Of a stretch of DNA of 64,000 nucleotides, positions 1 to 12,125 are shown piece after piece. The DNA is from Hofstenia miamia (lineage: Eukaryota; Xenacoelomorpha; Acoela). Numbering within the stretch: the first letter of the stretch is position 1; each line of letters begins with the position of its first letter. Location of the stretch: the NCBI GenBank assembly GCA_004352715.1, contig SCFE01000015.1:1823232-1887231 (forward strand), read 5' to 3'. The translations under genes were made by a program, and so were the position numbers. The notes beneath the pieces are model-generated. The model had not been told where the DNA came from. It ran no database searches and saw nothing but the letters and a program-made list of their open reading frames with translations.

Positions 1-443
1 AAGATCTTCATCAAAAGTATGTTAGTATCAAAGCTGAATTATTAAATTTAAAAAAGCGCCAGAGTTGAAAATGAGAAAAAAGTTTTCAAAAATCTTTCAC
101 ATTCAAAGTCTAGATGGAATTTTATTAATCATTTTTTAAATCGCAAGAAAATTGTCAATCGCAACATCCAAGAAATTAAGATAAACAATAATACATGCAT
201 TGATAAAAAAATAATTGCAAGGTATATGAACTTAAGCTTTAGAGATAAGGGCACCTACAAAGGTGAACAGGTGAACCATGGAACCAACATTACGCAATTT
301 CATCAAGAATTATTCAGGTTTAGATACATCAGGGAACCTGAATTAATTAAGGAAATGGACAAACTAGACCCCAATATCTCTAGTGGTGGTTGTAAGATAC
401 CAGTGTTTATACTAAAAAAGTACATTAAATATTTCTCAAAATA

Positions 444-493
444 NNNNNNNNNNNNNNNNNNNNNNNNNNNNNNNNNNNNNNNNNNNNNNNNNN
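444..493. other. Assembly gap (50 N) flanked by an identical 110-bp overlap
   Basis: The 110 bases at 334-443 are repeated exactly at 494-603, on either side of the N run. The contig ends overlap, so this is an unmerged join rather than missing sequence. Confidence 0.95.
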
Positions 494-998
494 GAACCTG
501 AATTAATTAAGGAAATGGACAAACTAGACCCCAATATCTCTAGTGGTGGTTGTAAGATACCAGTGTTTATACTAAAAAAGTACATTAAATATTTCTCAAA
601 ATATCTCCTATTTGCATTTAACTACTCTATTCACACAAACTCATTTCCACAGGTTTTAAAGCAACCTGATGTGATGCCATTCTTTAAGAAAGGAGATCCC
701 ACTGATTACCTGAATTGTAGGCCAATTTCAGTCAAAAACCCTATATCAAAAGTATTTGAACGTCTTCTATGCTTCTAACTTAACATATATTTAAAGAGAC
801 ATAACATAATATCTGATAAGCAATTTGGCTTTAAAAAAGGTCATAGTACAGTTGATGCTTTACTGGCCCTACTCCATTTAAGTAAAGCATTTGATAGTTT
901 AAATTTTCAAATACTAAACAAAAAACTTGGGTATTATGGATTTAATACTGATGCAAGAGCGTTTATAAGTAGTTTTTTAGACAAAAGATAACAGAGGG

Positions 999-1431
999 TG
1001 AAATTAGATAACATACATGTATACTCAGAGTATATTTTTACAGGGTACTGTTCTCGGCCCTATTCTGTTTAACTTGTACATTAATGATTTAGCTAACCAA
1101 GTTTCAAATTGTGAACTGATCCAGTATGCAGACGATATTTGTGTAATCACCCATCATGCTAATCCAATAATCGCAAATCAAAAACTAGAGGAAGCTATCC
1201 AACAAATCACGATCNTGAAATTAGATAACATACATGTATACTCAGAGTATATTTTTACAGGGTACTGTTCTCGGCCCTATTCTGTTTAACTTGTACATTA
1301 ATGATTTAGCTAACCAAGTTTCAAATTGTGAACTGATCCAGTATGCAGACGATATTTGTGTAATCACCCATCATGCTAATCCAATAATCGCAAGCCAAGA
1401 ACTAGAGGAAGCTATCCAACAAATCACGATC
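999..1431 (+). repeat. 216-bp overlap repeated around a single N
   Basis: Bases 999-1214 recur at 1216-1431, separated by one N at 1215. They differ by only a few substitutions (for example AATCAAAAA against AGCCAAGAA). Both copies encode the same RT core including YADD. The pattern is an unmerged contig or allele overlap, not a biological duplication of the RT core. Confidence 0.9.
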
Positions 1432-1819
1432 TTTTCGAAACAGAATAAACTGACAATTAATACAGTGAAGACACAATTTATCATTTTCACGCCAAAAAAA
1501 TTAAACATCATAAGCATGAACATCACTTTGAAGGTTTCTCCACATAATTCATCAGTAAAAAATGCATATTCTGTGACGCATTTAGGAGTCCAAATTGATA
1601 GAAATTTTACCTTTGAAACGTTTGTGAACAATAAAATCAGCAGAATGGCAAGTGGAGTGCATTATCTAAAACACATAAGAAATATTACTCAAAGTATGGT
1701 CATTGTAGTGTCAATTTAAGTATGCATGCATACTTCTGAATAATATATCTAATGATAAGCGAAGGCGCATAAATCGAATATTTAATTGGTCAATGTTTGC
1801 AATGTTTAACATCGACATT

Positions 1820-2421
1820 NNNNNNNNNNNNNNNNNNNNNNNNNNNNNNNNNNNNNNNNNNNNNNNNNNNNNNNNNNNNNNNNNNNNNNNNNNNNNNNNN
1901 NNNNNNNNNNNNNNNNNNNNNNNNNNNNNNNNNNNNNNNNNNNNNNNNNNNNNNNNNNNNNNNNNNNNNNNNNNNNNNNNNNNNNNNNNNNNNNNNNNNN
2001 NNNNNNNNNNNNNNNNNNNNNNNNNNNNNNNNNNNNNNNNNNNNNNNNNNNNNNNNNNNNNNNNNNNNNNNNNNNNNNNNNNNNNNNNNNNNNNNNNNNN
2101 NNNNNNNNNNNNNNNNNNNNNNNNNNNNNNNNNNNNNNNNNNNNNNNNNNNNNNNNNNNNNNNNNNNNNNNNNNNNNNNNNNNNNNNNNNNNNNNNNNNN
2201 NNNNNNNNNNNNNNNNNNNNNNNNNNNNNNNNNNNNNNNNNNNNNNNNNNNNNNNNNNNNNNNNNNNNNNNNNNNNNNNNNNNNNNNNNNNNNNNNNNNN
2301 NNNNNNNNNNNNNNNNNNNNNNNNNNNNNNNNNNNNNNNNNNNNNNNNNNNNNNNNNNNNNNNNNNNNNNNNNNNNNNNNNNNNNNNNNNNNNNNNNNNN
2401 NNNNNNNNNNNNNNNNNNNNN
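1820..2421. other. Assembly gap (602 N), right edge in (AT)n
   Basis: N run. The sequence resumes in a short AT dinucleotide tract (2422-2433). Bases 1720-1819 hold no recognisable feature and end the retrotransposon without a visible 3' tail. Confidence 0.95.
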
Positions 2422-2433
2422 ATATATATATAT

Positions 2434-5259
2434 GAATTGAGTTAATAACCATAACCAATTGTTTGAGTTGTAATAGTGTGTTAGGTCACAACTAAATCTG
2501 AGAATCGTATTCTGCTATTTGATGTATATTTGTTTTGGAGGTAAGACATTCCAAGCAATCAGCTCCAATTATAGTACTCCTAAGCCAATTTAACATTTTT
2601 TACCATTTGTGATGGCTTTAATTAAAAAATTTAAGTGGTCATGACGTACTAAATAATAAAGCTATTTCAAATCTAAAAACACAAGTGTTTCATTTTCTTC
2701 CTTAATTCGCGTGACAACTTCTCTCCTTGCGAAAGTGCCGCTAGAATGGTAATTGGCTGCTTTAGTTTCAGAAAATGTTTATGTCTAGTTTTTGTTGTCA
2801 TAGACCGTAGACCGCAATATTATTTCAGTATTAGGTATAGAAAAATATAAACGATTTTCCAAAAATCACATTTTCCATTGAAAAAAGGAGTAATTTTTGT
2901 CTCAAATTTTCATCATAACAGAGAAGCACACAAAATTAATGGAATCGTAATAAGTTTGGAGAAAATTGTTTGAGAATACAGACAAAACGGTTTGTGACTT
3001 TAAGATCACAATAAAATAGTTTTGACACTATGAATTTAATATTGTTTCATAATTTTAATAATTTGGGCGCGTCTTGCATATTGTATTTAATCTTTCTCAT
3101 ATTTTTGGACTACTCTAGTTTCAATTTTTGTAAAAAAATATGTATTATACAGCTCTAAAACTGTTTTTCATTTTCATAGACAAAGTGACTAGCTATTTCC
3201 TAACAGAATATACAGCACTGAGTGTTATTTTTTATGTCTTCACCGTCCATTTGTGTCAAACTTGATGGAAACTGACATAATGTGTTTGAAAATGATCCAC
3301 ATGGACATTGCCATTCACATCTTTGTTGCCTAAAATTCATAATCAACACAATACTCAATCCAACCTTTGTTAAAATTTTTCCATTTCAGATTTAAAATAT
3401 AAAAATTTCCTTATCAAACTTCATGGTAAACTCTATTCAAGAGTGATAAAACTTCAGCAGATATGACATTTAACAAGCATAGGTTAGTGGTCTTCCACGT
3501 ATAATTATGCTACTGAATTGAAAATAGACAAAATAGTATAACAAACTCCATGCAGCATTATGTGTAATGTTAATTATTGCATTAAACCAACGCTAAATTG
3601 TCTGCAGGAAATAATTTTCAAGATTTCCTATGTATCCTCAAATCAACTCCCAATGACATACTTTCTGAACAAACAATTCAACGTTTATATGCTGGTAACT
3701 AAGTTGAGCTCTACATGCGCACAAACTCAAGTTACTTTTCAGATTCATATCAGGTATGTGCTTGGTCATTGACCAAGATCTGAAAATTGATGTGTCATTG
3801 GTGAAATCTCTTGTCAAGATCTGGTTGTGGCGGGTGTTAGGTCCCTGATTTAGAACATAGATGGTTCTGCTTAGAGGAAATCCGTTGTGAATATGTACGG
3901 CACTTGCTTGCTTATAATTAACTTAGTTTATTTATTTATAAAAACAATCTGATTTGCGTGTTGTGCATGCCAACAAAAAAAACTTTAAAAAATATTGAGC
4001 CAGTTCATTAGTATTTTCAAATGAAAGAGGTAAAATTCGATAATTTTAGAAGCACTGCTTTTATATTCCTGATTGATATGCTTCCAAATGCATCATTTCA
4101 CTTGAAACTACTCTTGAAGAACGAAATATTTATATTTTTTCCTTTGTCAGAGTTTTGAGAAAATGTGTTTCTGTTAATGGCATTAACTGCTGCTCAAGCA
4201 CTCCAAACAAAACGCTTAAGAGATAATTTAGAACAACGTACATATTCTATTAAAAATAATTTAACAAATGTGTATGACAATTAGTCTTTAGTAGAGAAAT
4301 TCACTAAACTTGTTTTGGCACTTTAGGATGTATCGCGGATTTTTGTTGTCTTGAAGCAACGAATTAAATTTACCATGACATTTAATGTAATTCATTCCTA
4401 TCTAATTATGTCAGGATATTAATTTCTCAAATATAATATTCCACTTCAAACTAAAATAAATCTATTGTGAACGATAAACTTGTAGGTTTTGACTACTTGT
4501 TCTCTACCCATACCATATTCCACCACCAAATTTAATCATGTTTAATATTGACAACGAAACATTATTAAGGAGAAATTAAGATCAACATTCTTAAATTTTG
4601 GGGCAATCAAAAATCTCTTCTCAATTTAAATTCTATGATTTGAAAAATGTAAATTTAGCAAAAATAAATAATTAAACACTTTATAATGGGGTGAATGTTG
4701 AATTCGTTTCTGTGCATAGTTTGGCTTTCTTAATTTACAACTTCCGTTCACAATACTTCAAAAAGTATTTATTCAAGTGTTGAACATCAATCACTGGTAA
4801 TGAATATGACATGGCAAATGCAAATGTTTATTTGATTAAAGTTTGTTGGAATTAGGAATACATACCTTTCAATATATCATATTTTAAAAATGTATACACT
4901 GTATATAACGTTTGGAAATTGTGGATTCCCAATATATAAATCATACAAATTTCTTAAAATTCACTTAGTGAAAAAAGGCGTAATCTAAAAAGACTGGAAA
5001 TTTTATTCATCATATTATCACGAGTATCCTTTTCATGCAAGACAAAAATGTTTTCAAATCTCCACCCTTAAAACACCTAAGATATGGCAAAATTTGCTAA
5101 CTGAGTTTTCTATAACATTTTCATAAAGCTATTAATTGGTGAAACTAACTGCGCCTAGATTTATGAAAAGTAAATTTATTAGTGTCAAGTGAAGAAATTT
5201 TAATTTTAAAACATTTCAAAATTATTTTCTCCAAATTAGTTTGTGAAGTATTAACCAGA

Positions 5260-5264
<5 letters not shown>
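2434..5264. other. AT-rich non-coding stretch, no gene recognised
   Basis: Only short chance reading frames are visible. The single structural item is a short perfect inverted repeat at 3761-3777 (CTTGGTCA/TGACCAAG with a 1-nt centre). It could be an intron or intergenic DNA. Confidence 0.6.
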
Positions 5265-5302
<38 letters not shown>

Positions 5303-5509
5303 NNNNNNNNNNNNNNNNNNNNNNNNNNNNNNNNNNNNNNNNNNNNNNNNNNNNNNNNNNNNNNNNNNNNNNNNNNNNNNNNNNNNNNNNNNNNNNNNNN
5401 NNNNNNNNNNNNNNNNNNNNNNNNNNNNNNNNNNNNNNNNNNNNNNNNNNNNNNNNNNNNNNNNNNNNNNNNNNNNNNNNNNNNNNNNNNNNNNNNNNNN
5501 NNNNNNNNN

Positions 5510-5540
<31 letters not shown>
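5265..5540. repeat. (AT)n microsatellite interrupted by a 207-N gap
   Basis: Pure AT dinucleotide repeat on both sides of the N run 5303-5509. Assembly broke inside the microsatellite, so its length is unknown. Confidence 0.95.
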
Positions 5541-5654
5541 ATCTGTGATCATATATTTTAATTTTATATTTAAGAAAATTCTTAATATTAACGGATCTCC
5601 CCCATTGGTTTTTTATTATATAAATATATATATATATACATGTATATATTAAGA

Positions 5655-5790
5655 CTACACGGGAAGAAGGGCATACGTCACAGTCTTCCCATTTTGAGAT
5701 AATCAGAAATTAGAGGACATATGCCCTTCTTAACAAGTACAGGCTTTCTTCTCCTTACAATGAAATGAGACATATGCCCTTTTTGACAAA
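5655..5790. repeat. Three short copies of an ATGCCCTTCTT-type motif
   Basis: GAAGAAGGGCATACGTC (reverse orientation, about 5663), CATATGCCCTTCTT (about 5719) and CATATGCCCTTTTT (about 5771) lie within about 130 bases, just left of the TIR element that begins near 5861. The motif occurs once inverted and twice direct. The role is unknown; it may be subterminal repeats of an older element. Confidence 0.5.
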
Positions 5791-5860
5791 ACAGTGATAT
5801 TCAGAATAAACTTTGTATCATGGTCTACATAATGGTGGCCATAACTGAAAAAATCCTATA

Positions 5861-7514
5861 TATATATATTAGGGTGTCCCATATTTTCTAAATTGTGAAA
5901 GCTTAAGCTCTCAGCCTTTGATCTGAAAGTCTAATATCTAAGGTATCTTCAATGACATTAAATCTTGATTCTATTTTTATTGCAAAATGTAGGCTGTTTT
6001 AGAATGAATACATCAAAAACAGTGGATTTCACCAATCAAACACATTTTAAATACAACTCTACGTATTAGAACCTGCTGCTTAACCTGTATACATATACTT
6101 GATTTTCTTCATTTGATGCCATCCAAGTATCTGTGAAAAATAATAGTCCTTCCAGCACTTCACTCAAATACGGTTCATTCTAAGAGGATTTAGTCCAATC
6201 TTTATTTTAATAGACACTAGCAGCTTAGTAGGTGAGAATCATTTGCAGGGGCTACAGTAGGATGTCATCAAGGAAGCCTGATGATCTTAGATTTTTATCC
6301 CAAAATTCCAAATATCTGTAACATCGTTTTTCTAAGTAAGTATTATTCATCTTAAGAAAGAAATCTGCCTCGATCTAATGGAACCGCTTCATAGATGTGA
6401 ACACCATGGAAAGCGTCAAAGGAATCTAATCACCAGTTTTAGTAGCGTTCTGTAGTAGTCACAGCTATTACTGAGTTCATCAACGGCGAGAGCCATTAAA
6501 TCTGGCACATACACTTGAACAACAGACCTAATTTCAAGATCTTATATTCTTGGTTTATAACGACTAACATCAATGATATATTAGAAATCACGAAGGCGAT
6601 TAAAAAATGAAATTTCCTAAATTTAGTTCTACAAACTAAGTACAGCAAGTCAGATTGTGAATAGTTTTCAAAGATATGTATGCCCCATTTTCTTTTGTAT
6701 TGCTAAGTGTTGCATTAAAACTAGATTTTGATCCTCCAGCATTCACAAACTCATTACTGTTACTAGATACAGATGATGACTCCAACCCTCCCCATTCTTC
6801 TACAAAATCTTCAATGTATTTTAGTTCTCATTCTTTTGTTTAAGCCCTAACCCCTTAGCATGAGGTTTTCTAACTGCTTGATTACATGATGCACACTATA
6901 ATAATCAAAATGTATTAACGTCCACTATTGTTTGTGTGATGTTTGTTCTTGACTGTTTTTATTTTCTATAGAAAGAAACATATTCCATTTCTTATAGTGA
7001 ATAGTTGGTCTCCTAATAGATTTTCTAGCCCAATTGATATATTTCATTCCGCTGTAAATAGCAGTTTCCATACCTAAGGCATAATGAAAAATTTCAATTC
7101 TTTATCTCAATATCGAAAATCATTTATTGTTGTTTCAGACAAAAATCCATCTTTAGAAAATGTTAACTTAGAAAATTCAACTTTTTGACGCATGAACCTA
7201 CAATTAGGTACTGCAACATTGAACTGAGTGAGAAATCCATAATAAAAGACATATTTATAAAACTCTGCTGCAAAAATCTTTTCTAGTTTAAAATATTGCA
7301 ATGAACACAAGAATCAAATTTGCAATATTTCAAAAAACAACAAATCTAATAATAATAATATCATTAATTTAGAGGCGATAAGCATGAGGGCCAAAGGCAT
7401 TGAAAATGAGCAGAAATTATTTTTTCACCATAGAGTCTCTTTTTAGAAAATGAGAGCGAGAACAGGAAAAATTTGAAATTTTCACCTGGGTTAAGAGACA
7501 CCCTAATATATATA
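5861..7514 (-). mobile_element. Decayed DNA transposon bounded by perfect 18-bp inverted repeats, family unknown
   Basis: The 18 bases at 5861-5878 (TATATATATTAGGGTGTC) recur as an exact inverted copy at 7497-7514. The AT part is microsatellite-like, but the AGGGTGTC ends are not. Between them the minus strand carries successive open fragments in shifting frames: 7310-7107 (AAEFYKYVFYYGFLTQFNVA), 7071-6928 (contains MKYINWARKSIRRPTIHYKK), about 6890-6840 (CASCNQAVRKPHAKGLG), about 6820-6650 (YIEDFVEEWGGLESSS), about 6540-6430 (VVQVYVPDLMALAVDELSNS), about 6420-6360 (FDAFHGVHIYEAVPLDRGRF) and about 6350-6260 (YRYLEFWDKNLRSSGFLDDI). Frameshifts and stops separate them, so the protein is dead. 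I do not recognise the family. Transposase identity is inferred from the TIR context only. Confidence 0.5.
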
Positions 7515-7520
7515 AATATA

Positions 7521-8516
7521 AAAAACGTATAGACCCTCATAAAATTTATCAACTAAGAAAATAAGTATACATTGCAGTATAATATAAATCTATTTATACT
7601 TTGGTGACTCTAAAAGAACTGACGTTTAATTAGAAACTTTTCTTACGCTTGCTAGTAGTGCAATATTACAAAAACTGAAATTAGATTAAAACGATTTACT
7701 CAGAGTAATTTCCATTATCTTTAAATTGCGCTATGTAATTCGTATTATCTTGATGGCAGGCATTTGTTGAATGATAATGCACAAGCGAAAAATTATTAAT
7801 GGACAATGATTAGGCTTCAACTAGTCATCGATTGATGAGGTTCTTGTCATTTGCATTCATTCTTGTGTTTTATATCTAAATCACCTGGTCCAAGCATACC
7901 TAAATTATCATAACATACAAGTCATGACAATAATGGGCTTCCAGTTTGGAAGCGAATGTTCTTTAGAAATTCACTCAGCTTTTGTTTTTACGTGCTGAAA
8001 TATTAACAAAAACTTTTTAAAACGACAATACAAAATATTTCAAGTAATCAGGTAATCACTTCCGCCATGAAAAATAACAGACTAATCTAGAGCGTAGGTG
8101 TTCATATTTCATTTTCCATTGAAAAGGTTTTGATTAAAAACTTGAGAAAATTTAAATTATTAACTTTTATTTGATTATTTTGAAAAAAAATCAAACTAAA
8201 TAAAGAAATAACACATTAATTTTTCCTTCTAGGAAAATTAACATTTACAAGATCAAATTCAATCTTAACAATAAAATATTTATTGTTAATAAGCAAAATC
8301 ATTAGAAAGTAGATTTAAGAGACTAAGTCAAAACGCTGATCAATAAGAAATGAAAAAAAATCTCACCTGTATAAAAATTTTTTCTGGTTTCATATTATTG
8401 AATGTATTCAAAACATTTTCAAAATCGAAACTATTGTGTACTACTCGTTCAATATTAACTACGCTTGGATTATTGAGGTGATATTTTAGCACTAACGTTC
8501 TCAAGTGTGACTTAGT
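7521..8516. other. AT-rich stretch without recognised gene
   Basis: No coherent coding or repeat structure is seen; only short chance frames. Confidence 0.6.
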
Positions 8517-8854
8517 TTATTTTGAATGATTAAAAATTTTCAGATGCAGCACTACTGATATGAATTGTAAGAAAAATGTTGTATATTGTAGCAAAATTGG
8601 GGATTGAGCTGCATATGTCATAACATACCATAAGCTGGAGAAATTCTCTTCTCTGACAGAACCAAAATGAGTGTCATAGATGTAATCAACTTGGATGATT
8701 GATTCAAAACATTCACCAACATTTTGTATTCTGTAGTAACTCATTGGGACACCAGCGCTAATAATCTCTGTAGACTGTCTAAGGTGTTTGATGCAGTGAC
8801 CAAAAAATTAGGAAATGGTATCACTTCACTTCGGCGTATAATATTTTTGCAACA
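8517..8854 (-). pseudogene. Gustatory-receptor-like fragment, frameshifted
   Basis: Two overlapping minus-strand frames make one decayed coding piece. Frame one (8854-8741) reads ...VIPFPNFLVTASNTLDSLQR... and ends at TGA. The reading then continues in a second frame (8744-8517), which includes SSLWYVMTYAAQSPILLQY followed by a hydrophobic run. The spacing (an 'xFSxPxFL' helix, then a loop, then a helix with 'AxSxIP') matches the pattern of the penultimate part of arthropod gustatory receptors, seven-pass ligand-gated channels of chemosensory neurons. It parallels the exon-2 pieces near 31.2-31.6 kb. It is bounded on its 5' side by an (AT)n tract and gap. The family call is by pattern only; any other multi-pass protein relic remains possible. 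Confidence 0.35.
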
Positions 8855-8870
8855 CAGTTACGTGAACATC

Positions 8871-8871
<1 letters not shown>

Positions 8872-8903
<32 letters not shown>

Positions 8904-9063
8904 NNNNNNNNNNNNNNNNNNNNNNNNNNNNNNNNNNNNNNNNNNNNNNNNNNNNNNNNNNNNNNNNNNNNNNNNNNNNNNNNNNNNNNNNNNNNNNNNN
9001 NNNNNNNNNNNNNNNNNNNNNNNNNNNNNNNNNNNNNNNNNNNNNNNNNNNNNNNNNNNNNNN

Positions 9064-9093
<30 letters not shown>
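8872..9093. repeat. (AT)n microsatellite with a 160-N gap
   Basis: Alternating AT on both sides of the N run 8904-9063; an assembly break in a simple repeat. Confidence 0.95.
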
Positions 9094-9099
<6 letters not shown>

Positions 9100-9392
9100 A
9101 GGGCAAACTAGATTTTGAGTAATAAATTGTCCCATAAATAACAAAACTCTATATACAATTTAATATTTTATAGTAAAGTAAATTGATTTGAAATTTTATT
9201 TAAGATATTTTCATCGGTAGGGAACAGTTTCTTTTTCTAAATTTTAGTATCCGTGAACACAAAACGTGTGTAATGACAAAATCTACTTAATTCTAAGCAG
9301 TCTAGACATTTTTTTACAATCTGTAACGATTCATAATTCACGCACTAAAAAGTTGTTTAGAATGTAAAACCAAAAAAGGATAGAGAATTGCC

Positions 9393-10390
9393 ATGTATTT
9401 CGGTTACTCTTTTAAATTACTTTCTTTTGAGATTTTTAACACTTTTCTTCATCCATGTAAAAGGATATCTAAATTCCAAAATTTGTTCACAGCGGTGGCC
9501 TTACTTGATTTAAGTAAAGCATTTAACTCAATGAATTTAGATATTTTAAAACAAAAATTAAGGCGACAAGGTTTTAGTTTCAATGCGATAAATTTTATTA
9601 TGAGTTTCTTAAGCAATCGCAAACGAGTTATAATTGACCATATTTTTTCAGAGTATACTACTACAAATCTTGGTGTATTAATAAACAATGACTTAAAATT
9701 CAATAATTTCTTCTCCCACAAATTAAAAATGATGGCATGTGAAATAAAATATTTGTACCATTTGCGCCATGTAGGAAAATCATCGCATGTAGAACTAATT
9801 CATTCATTTGTCTTAAGTCAATTTAATTATTGTGCATTTCTTTTTCAAAATCTCACATCGCAAAAACGTTCATCATTAGCAAAAATGTTTAACTGGGCAT
9901 TTAGAACACTTAATTATATTGAAAAACATGAATCTATAACGCAATTAAGATCATCATATAATATTTTGGCCCCAAGTTACTTTATTCAGTATCAATCTTT
10001 ATGTATGATTCACAAATTTATTCATGAATTAAGTTCATTAAGTTTTCTTAATAATTACATCAAAATCAATAAAAGAAGTAAAACACTTTTTGCATCAATA
10101 ATAGTCAAGATTCATTTTCTTTTAAATGTTCAATCTTATGGAATGATTTAAGTATTGATATAAAATGTGAGAAAAACCATAAACACTTCAAGAAAAAAAT
10201 AAAAAAATTTCTATTAAGTAGGCAAACATTATAGGGCATAGATAATAAACTCAACGCATGATCAAATTACTTTTAAAACTGCCCTTTAATTAATATTGCA
10301 TATTTAATTAGTTTTGTAAATATTTTTGTCATGTGTTAGTTTATAGTTTTTATATACATTTAAGCAATAAATTTGCTTTGACTCTATTGA
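9393..10390 (+). pseudogene. Non-LTR retrotransposon RT fragment lacking the catalytic box
   Basis: A reading frame of 252 codons covers 9393-10151. LINE homology starts near 9490 with ALLDLSKAFNSMNLDIL (motif A with its Asp kept, AFD changed to AFN). It runs through FIMSFLSNRKRVIIDHIFSE and then jumps directly to LGVLINNDLKF. The intervening QG..LGP.LF and YADD blocks are missing, so an in-frame internal deletion removed the polymerase centre. The C-terminal thumb and tail follow (LSQFNYCAFLFQNLTSQKR, APSYFIQYQSLCMIHKFIHE). After the stop comes an AT-rich 3' region ending with AATAAA near 10367 and TTTGCTTTGACTC. It belongs to the same broad clade as the element at 1-1719 but is a different family. 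It cannot encode an active enzyme despite its open frame. Confidence 0.85.
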
Positions 10391-12120
10391 CGATATTTGT
10401 TCTATGAAAATTTTCATAGCACTGTACCTTATCACCGATACCAAATATTTTGGATCTCCTACTGCTTAAAACATACAAAAAACATTTTTTCAAATGTTGT
10501 ATACTATTCATTTAATTTAATGCTTCATTTTAACGTTAAATATTTGAATTTAAGCCGATTACAAGCAGTAGTATTTCCTAAAATGATACCAGAAAAAATT
10601 TGTTAGGTATTTCAGTTGCAGTGTGTGAAAGTAAAATTTAACAAGACATTTTAAATTCTATAGAAACACTTAGGCCATTGCTCCAAAATCCTTTTTAAAA
10701 ATGTTCAAGTTACAAAATTTAAGAAAACATAGCCTTTAAACGACTATCAAGTTACCTTTTCATCAAGCTTCATTTAAAAGCATTTGACGCTTCCGCAAGT
10801 GCTCCTTAAAAGCCAATTCAACCAGGTTTGCTAAATTGCAATTTTATAGAAAATTTTGCAAATGGATATTCCAACTGTCAAAGTTCCAGTTCAATTTTAG
10901 TTCTGAACAATTTATGTATACATAGAACTCGTTCACGAAAATGGCAAAGGATGCCTTTTATATAGTGCATGTTATAGTTACTTTGAATTATATCAATTTT
11001 CCCTGAAGATGTTATTAAAGGTGAAATTTATCGCAAAATTTATGTAAAGTCACTCTGCTCTTTATCATATCTGTTATACATATTAGGGTTGCTTATTTTT
11101 TCATTTATTTCAAATTTTTCACTACATTCACTAAATAAAATGTCAGCAATAGCCTGTATGACAACACTACCTTTTGAATTATGCAAAATCTTAAGGAAAT
11201 TTCTACTAAACTAATCACTATATGACCGCAAATTACATCTGAAAATATAAATCGCTATTGCAAAATATTACGCAAAATTGAATGATAGTTGATTTTTGTT
11301 GCCATAATTTAATTTATATATCAAGCTAAAACCTGCAATTTTATGAGTTGAAATGCACGTTCTGCCCAATCACATCCAAAAACTGAAAGTTTTCAATTTT
11401 TTTAAGATAATTCTGTCACAAGCCAAATGTAGTGAGTCTTTGCCAATCAACCGTCTTAGGAGCAGTAAATCAGACACGAGCCCAGTAATTGCAATAACCT
11501 TATAATATTTTTGAAGATTTTTTGCAATTTTCCCCGCAAAAAATTCAGAAAATAGAAAGTAAAGAGCTCGAAATTCCAGTGAGCATCCTTTAAACATGGT
11601 GGCATTTTTGATCGTCGGATCATAACCTTACCCTTCTAATTCATTCCCTTAGCTTTATCTAGTTCCAGCAGAAAATTGTAATCGTCACACCGTGATTCAG
11701 ATTTCTGTAAATCCTCAAAGTGATCCACTTCGATTATATCTGACAAAGATAAGTGTTTGTCTACGTGAAAATTCCAGTTTGACTTACCATTTTAATGAAA
11801 TCAATAGAAGTTCGGAAGAACTTATAGATGCTGGAAACTATTATTATAACTGATGTTTTAAAATCAATTCAAGCACATGTAAACGACATGGGTTAAGTAT
11901 TAGCTCTGGCATTTCTCATTTCGTTCTATTACCCCAGTAATAGGCCTAGTATTCTCAGTATCAGAACATATTGCATTGTCAGATCAACTGGTCCATGACT
12001 AGCACTTGCCAATTGGAGGCAATGGTCCTACAGCATTCAATAAATATTAGCAGGCACTGATACGCATTTTTTCACTGTAACTTAGTTACAGAATATTTGA
12101 AGTAATACCTTAGGGTTTTT
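10391..12120. other. AT-rich stretch, no gene recognised
   Basis: Small frames occur on both strands (for example minus 11370-11597), but none has recognisable domains, a splice context or biased composition. Confidence 0.55.
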
Positions 12121-12125
12121 GTATT

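Larger units (their letters stand above)
1..1719 (+). pseudogene. Non-LTR retrotransposon reverse transcriptase (CR1/Jockey-like), broken
   Basis: This is a degenerate LINE polymerase that copied its own RNA at a nicked target. In order it shows a linker open from about position 52, the RT0/1 signature FFKKGDPTDYLNCRPISV (about 670-735), QFGFKKGHST (about 821-850), motif A as LHLSKAFDS (about 876-900, with His where the catalytic Asp is expected), TVLGPILFNLYINDL, and the catalytic box YADD (second copy near 1342-1353). A thumb-like segment LGVQIDRNFTF follows. There is an in-frame TAA at 776-778, another TAA near 989-991, a frame change near 1040, and another near 60. The segments 334-443 and 999-1214 are repeated across gaps by the assembly, so the true element is shorter. 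No endonuclease domain is seen because the window starts inside the element. Clade placement among CR1, L2 and Jockey is uncertain; RT identity is secure. Confidence 0.9.

Noticed and set aside
1790-2458. Very long 'open frames' across N runs (also at 35149-36301 and 56164-57492)
   Set aside because: They consist almost entirely of undetermined bases; no coding evidence.
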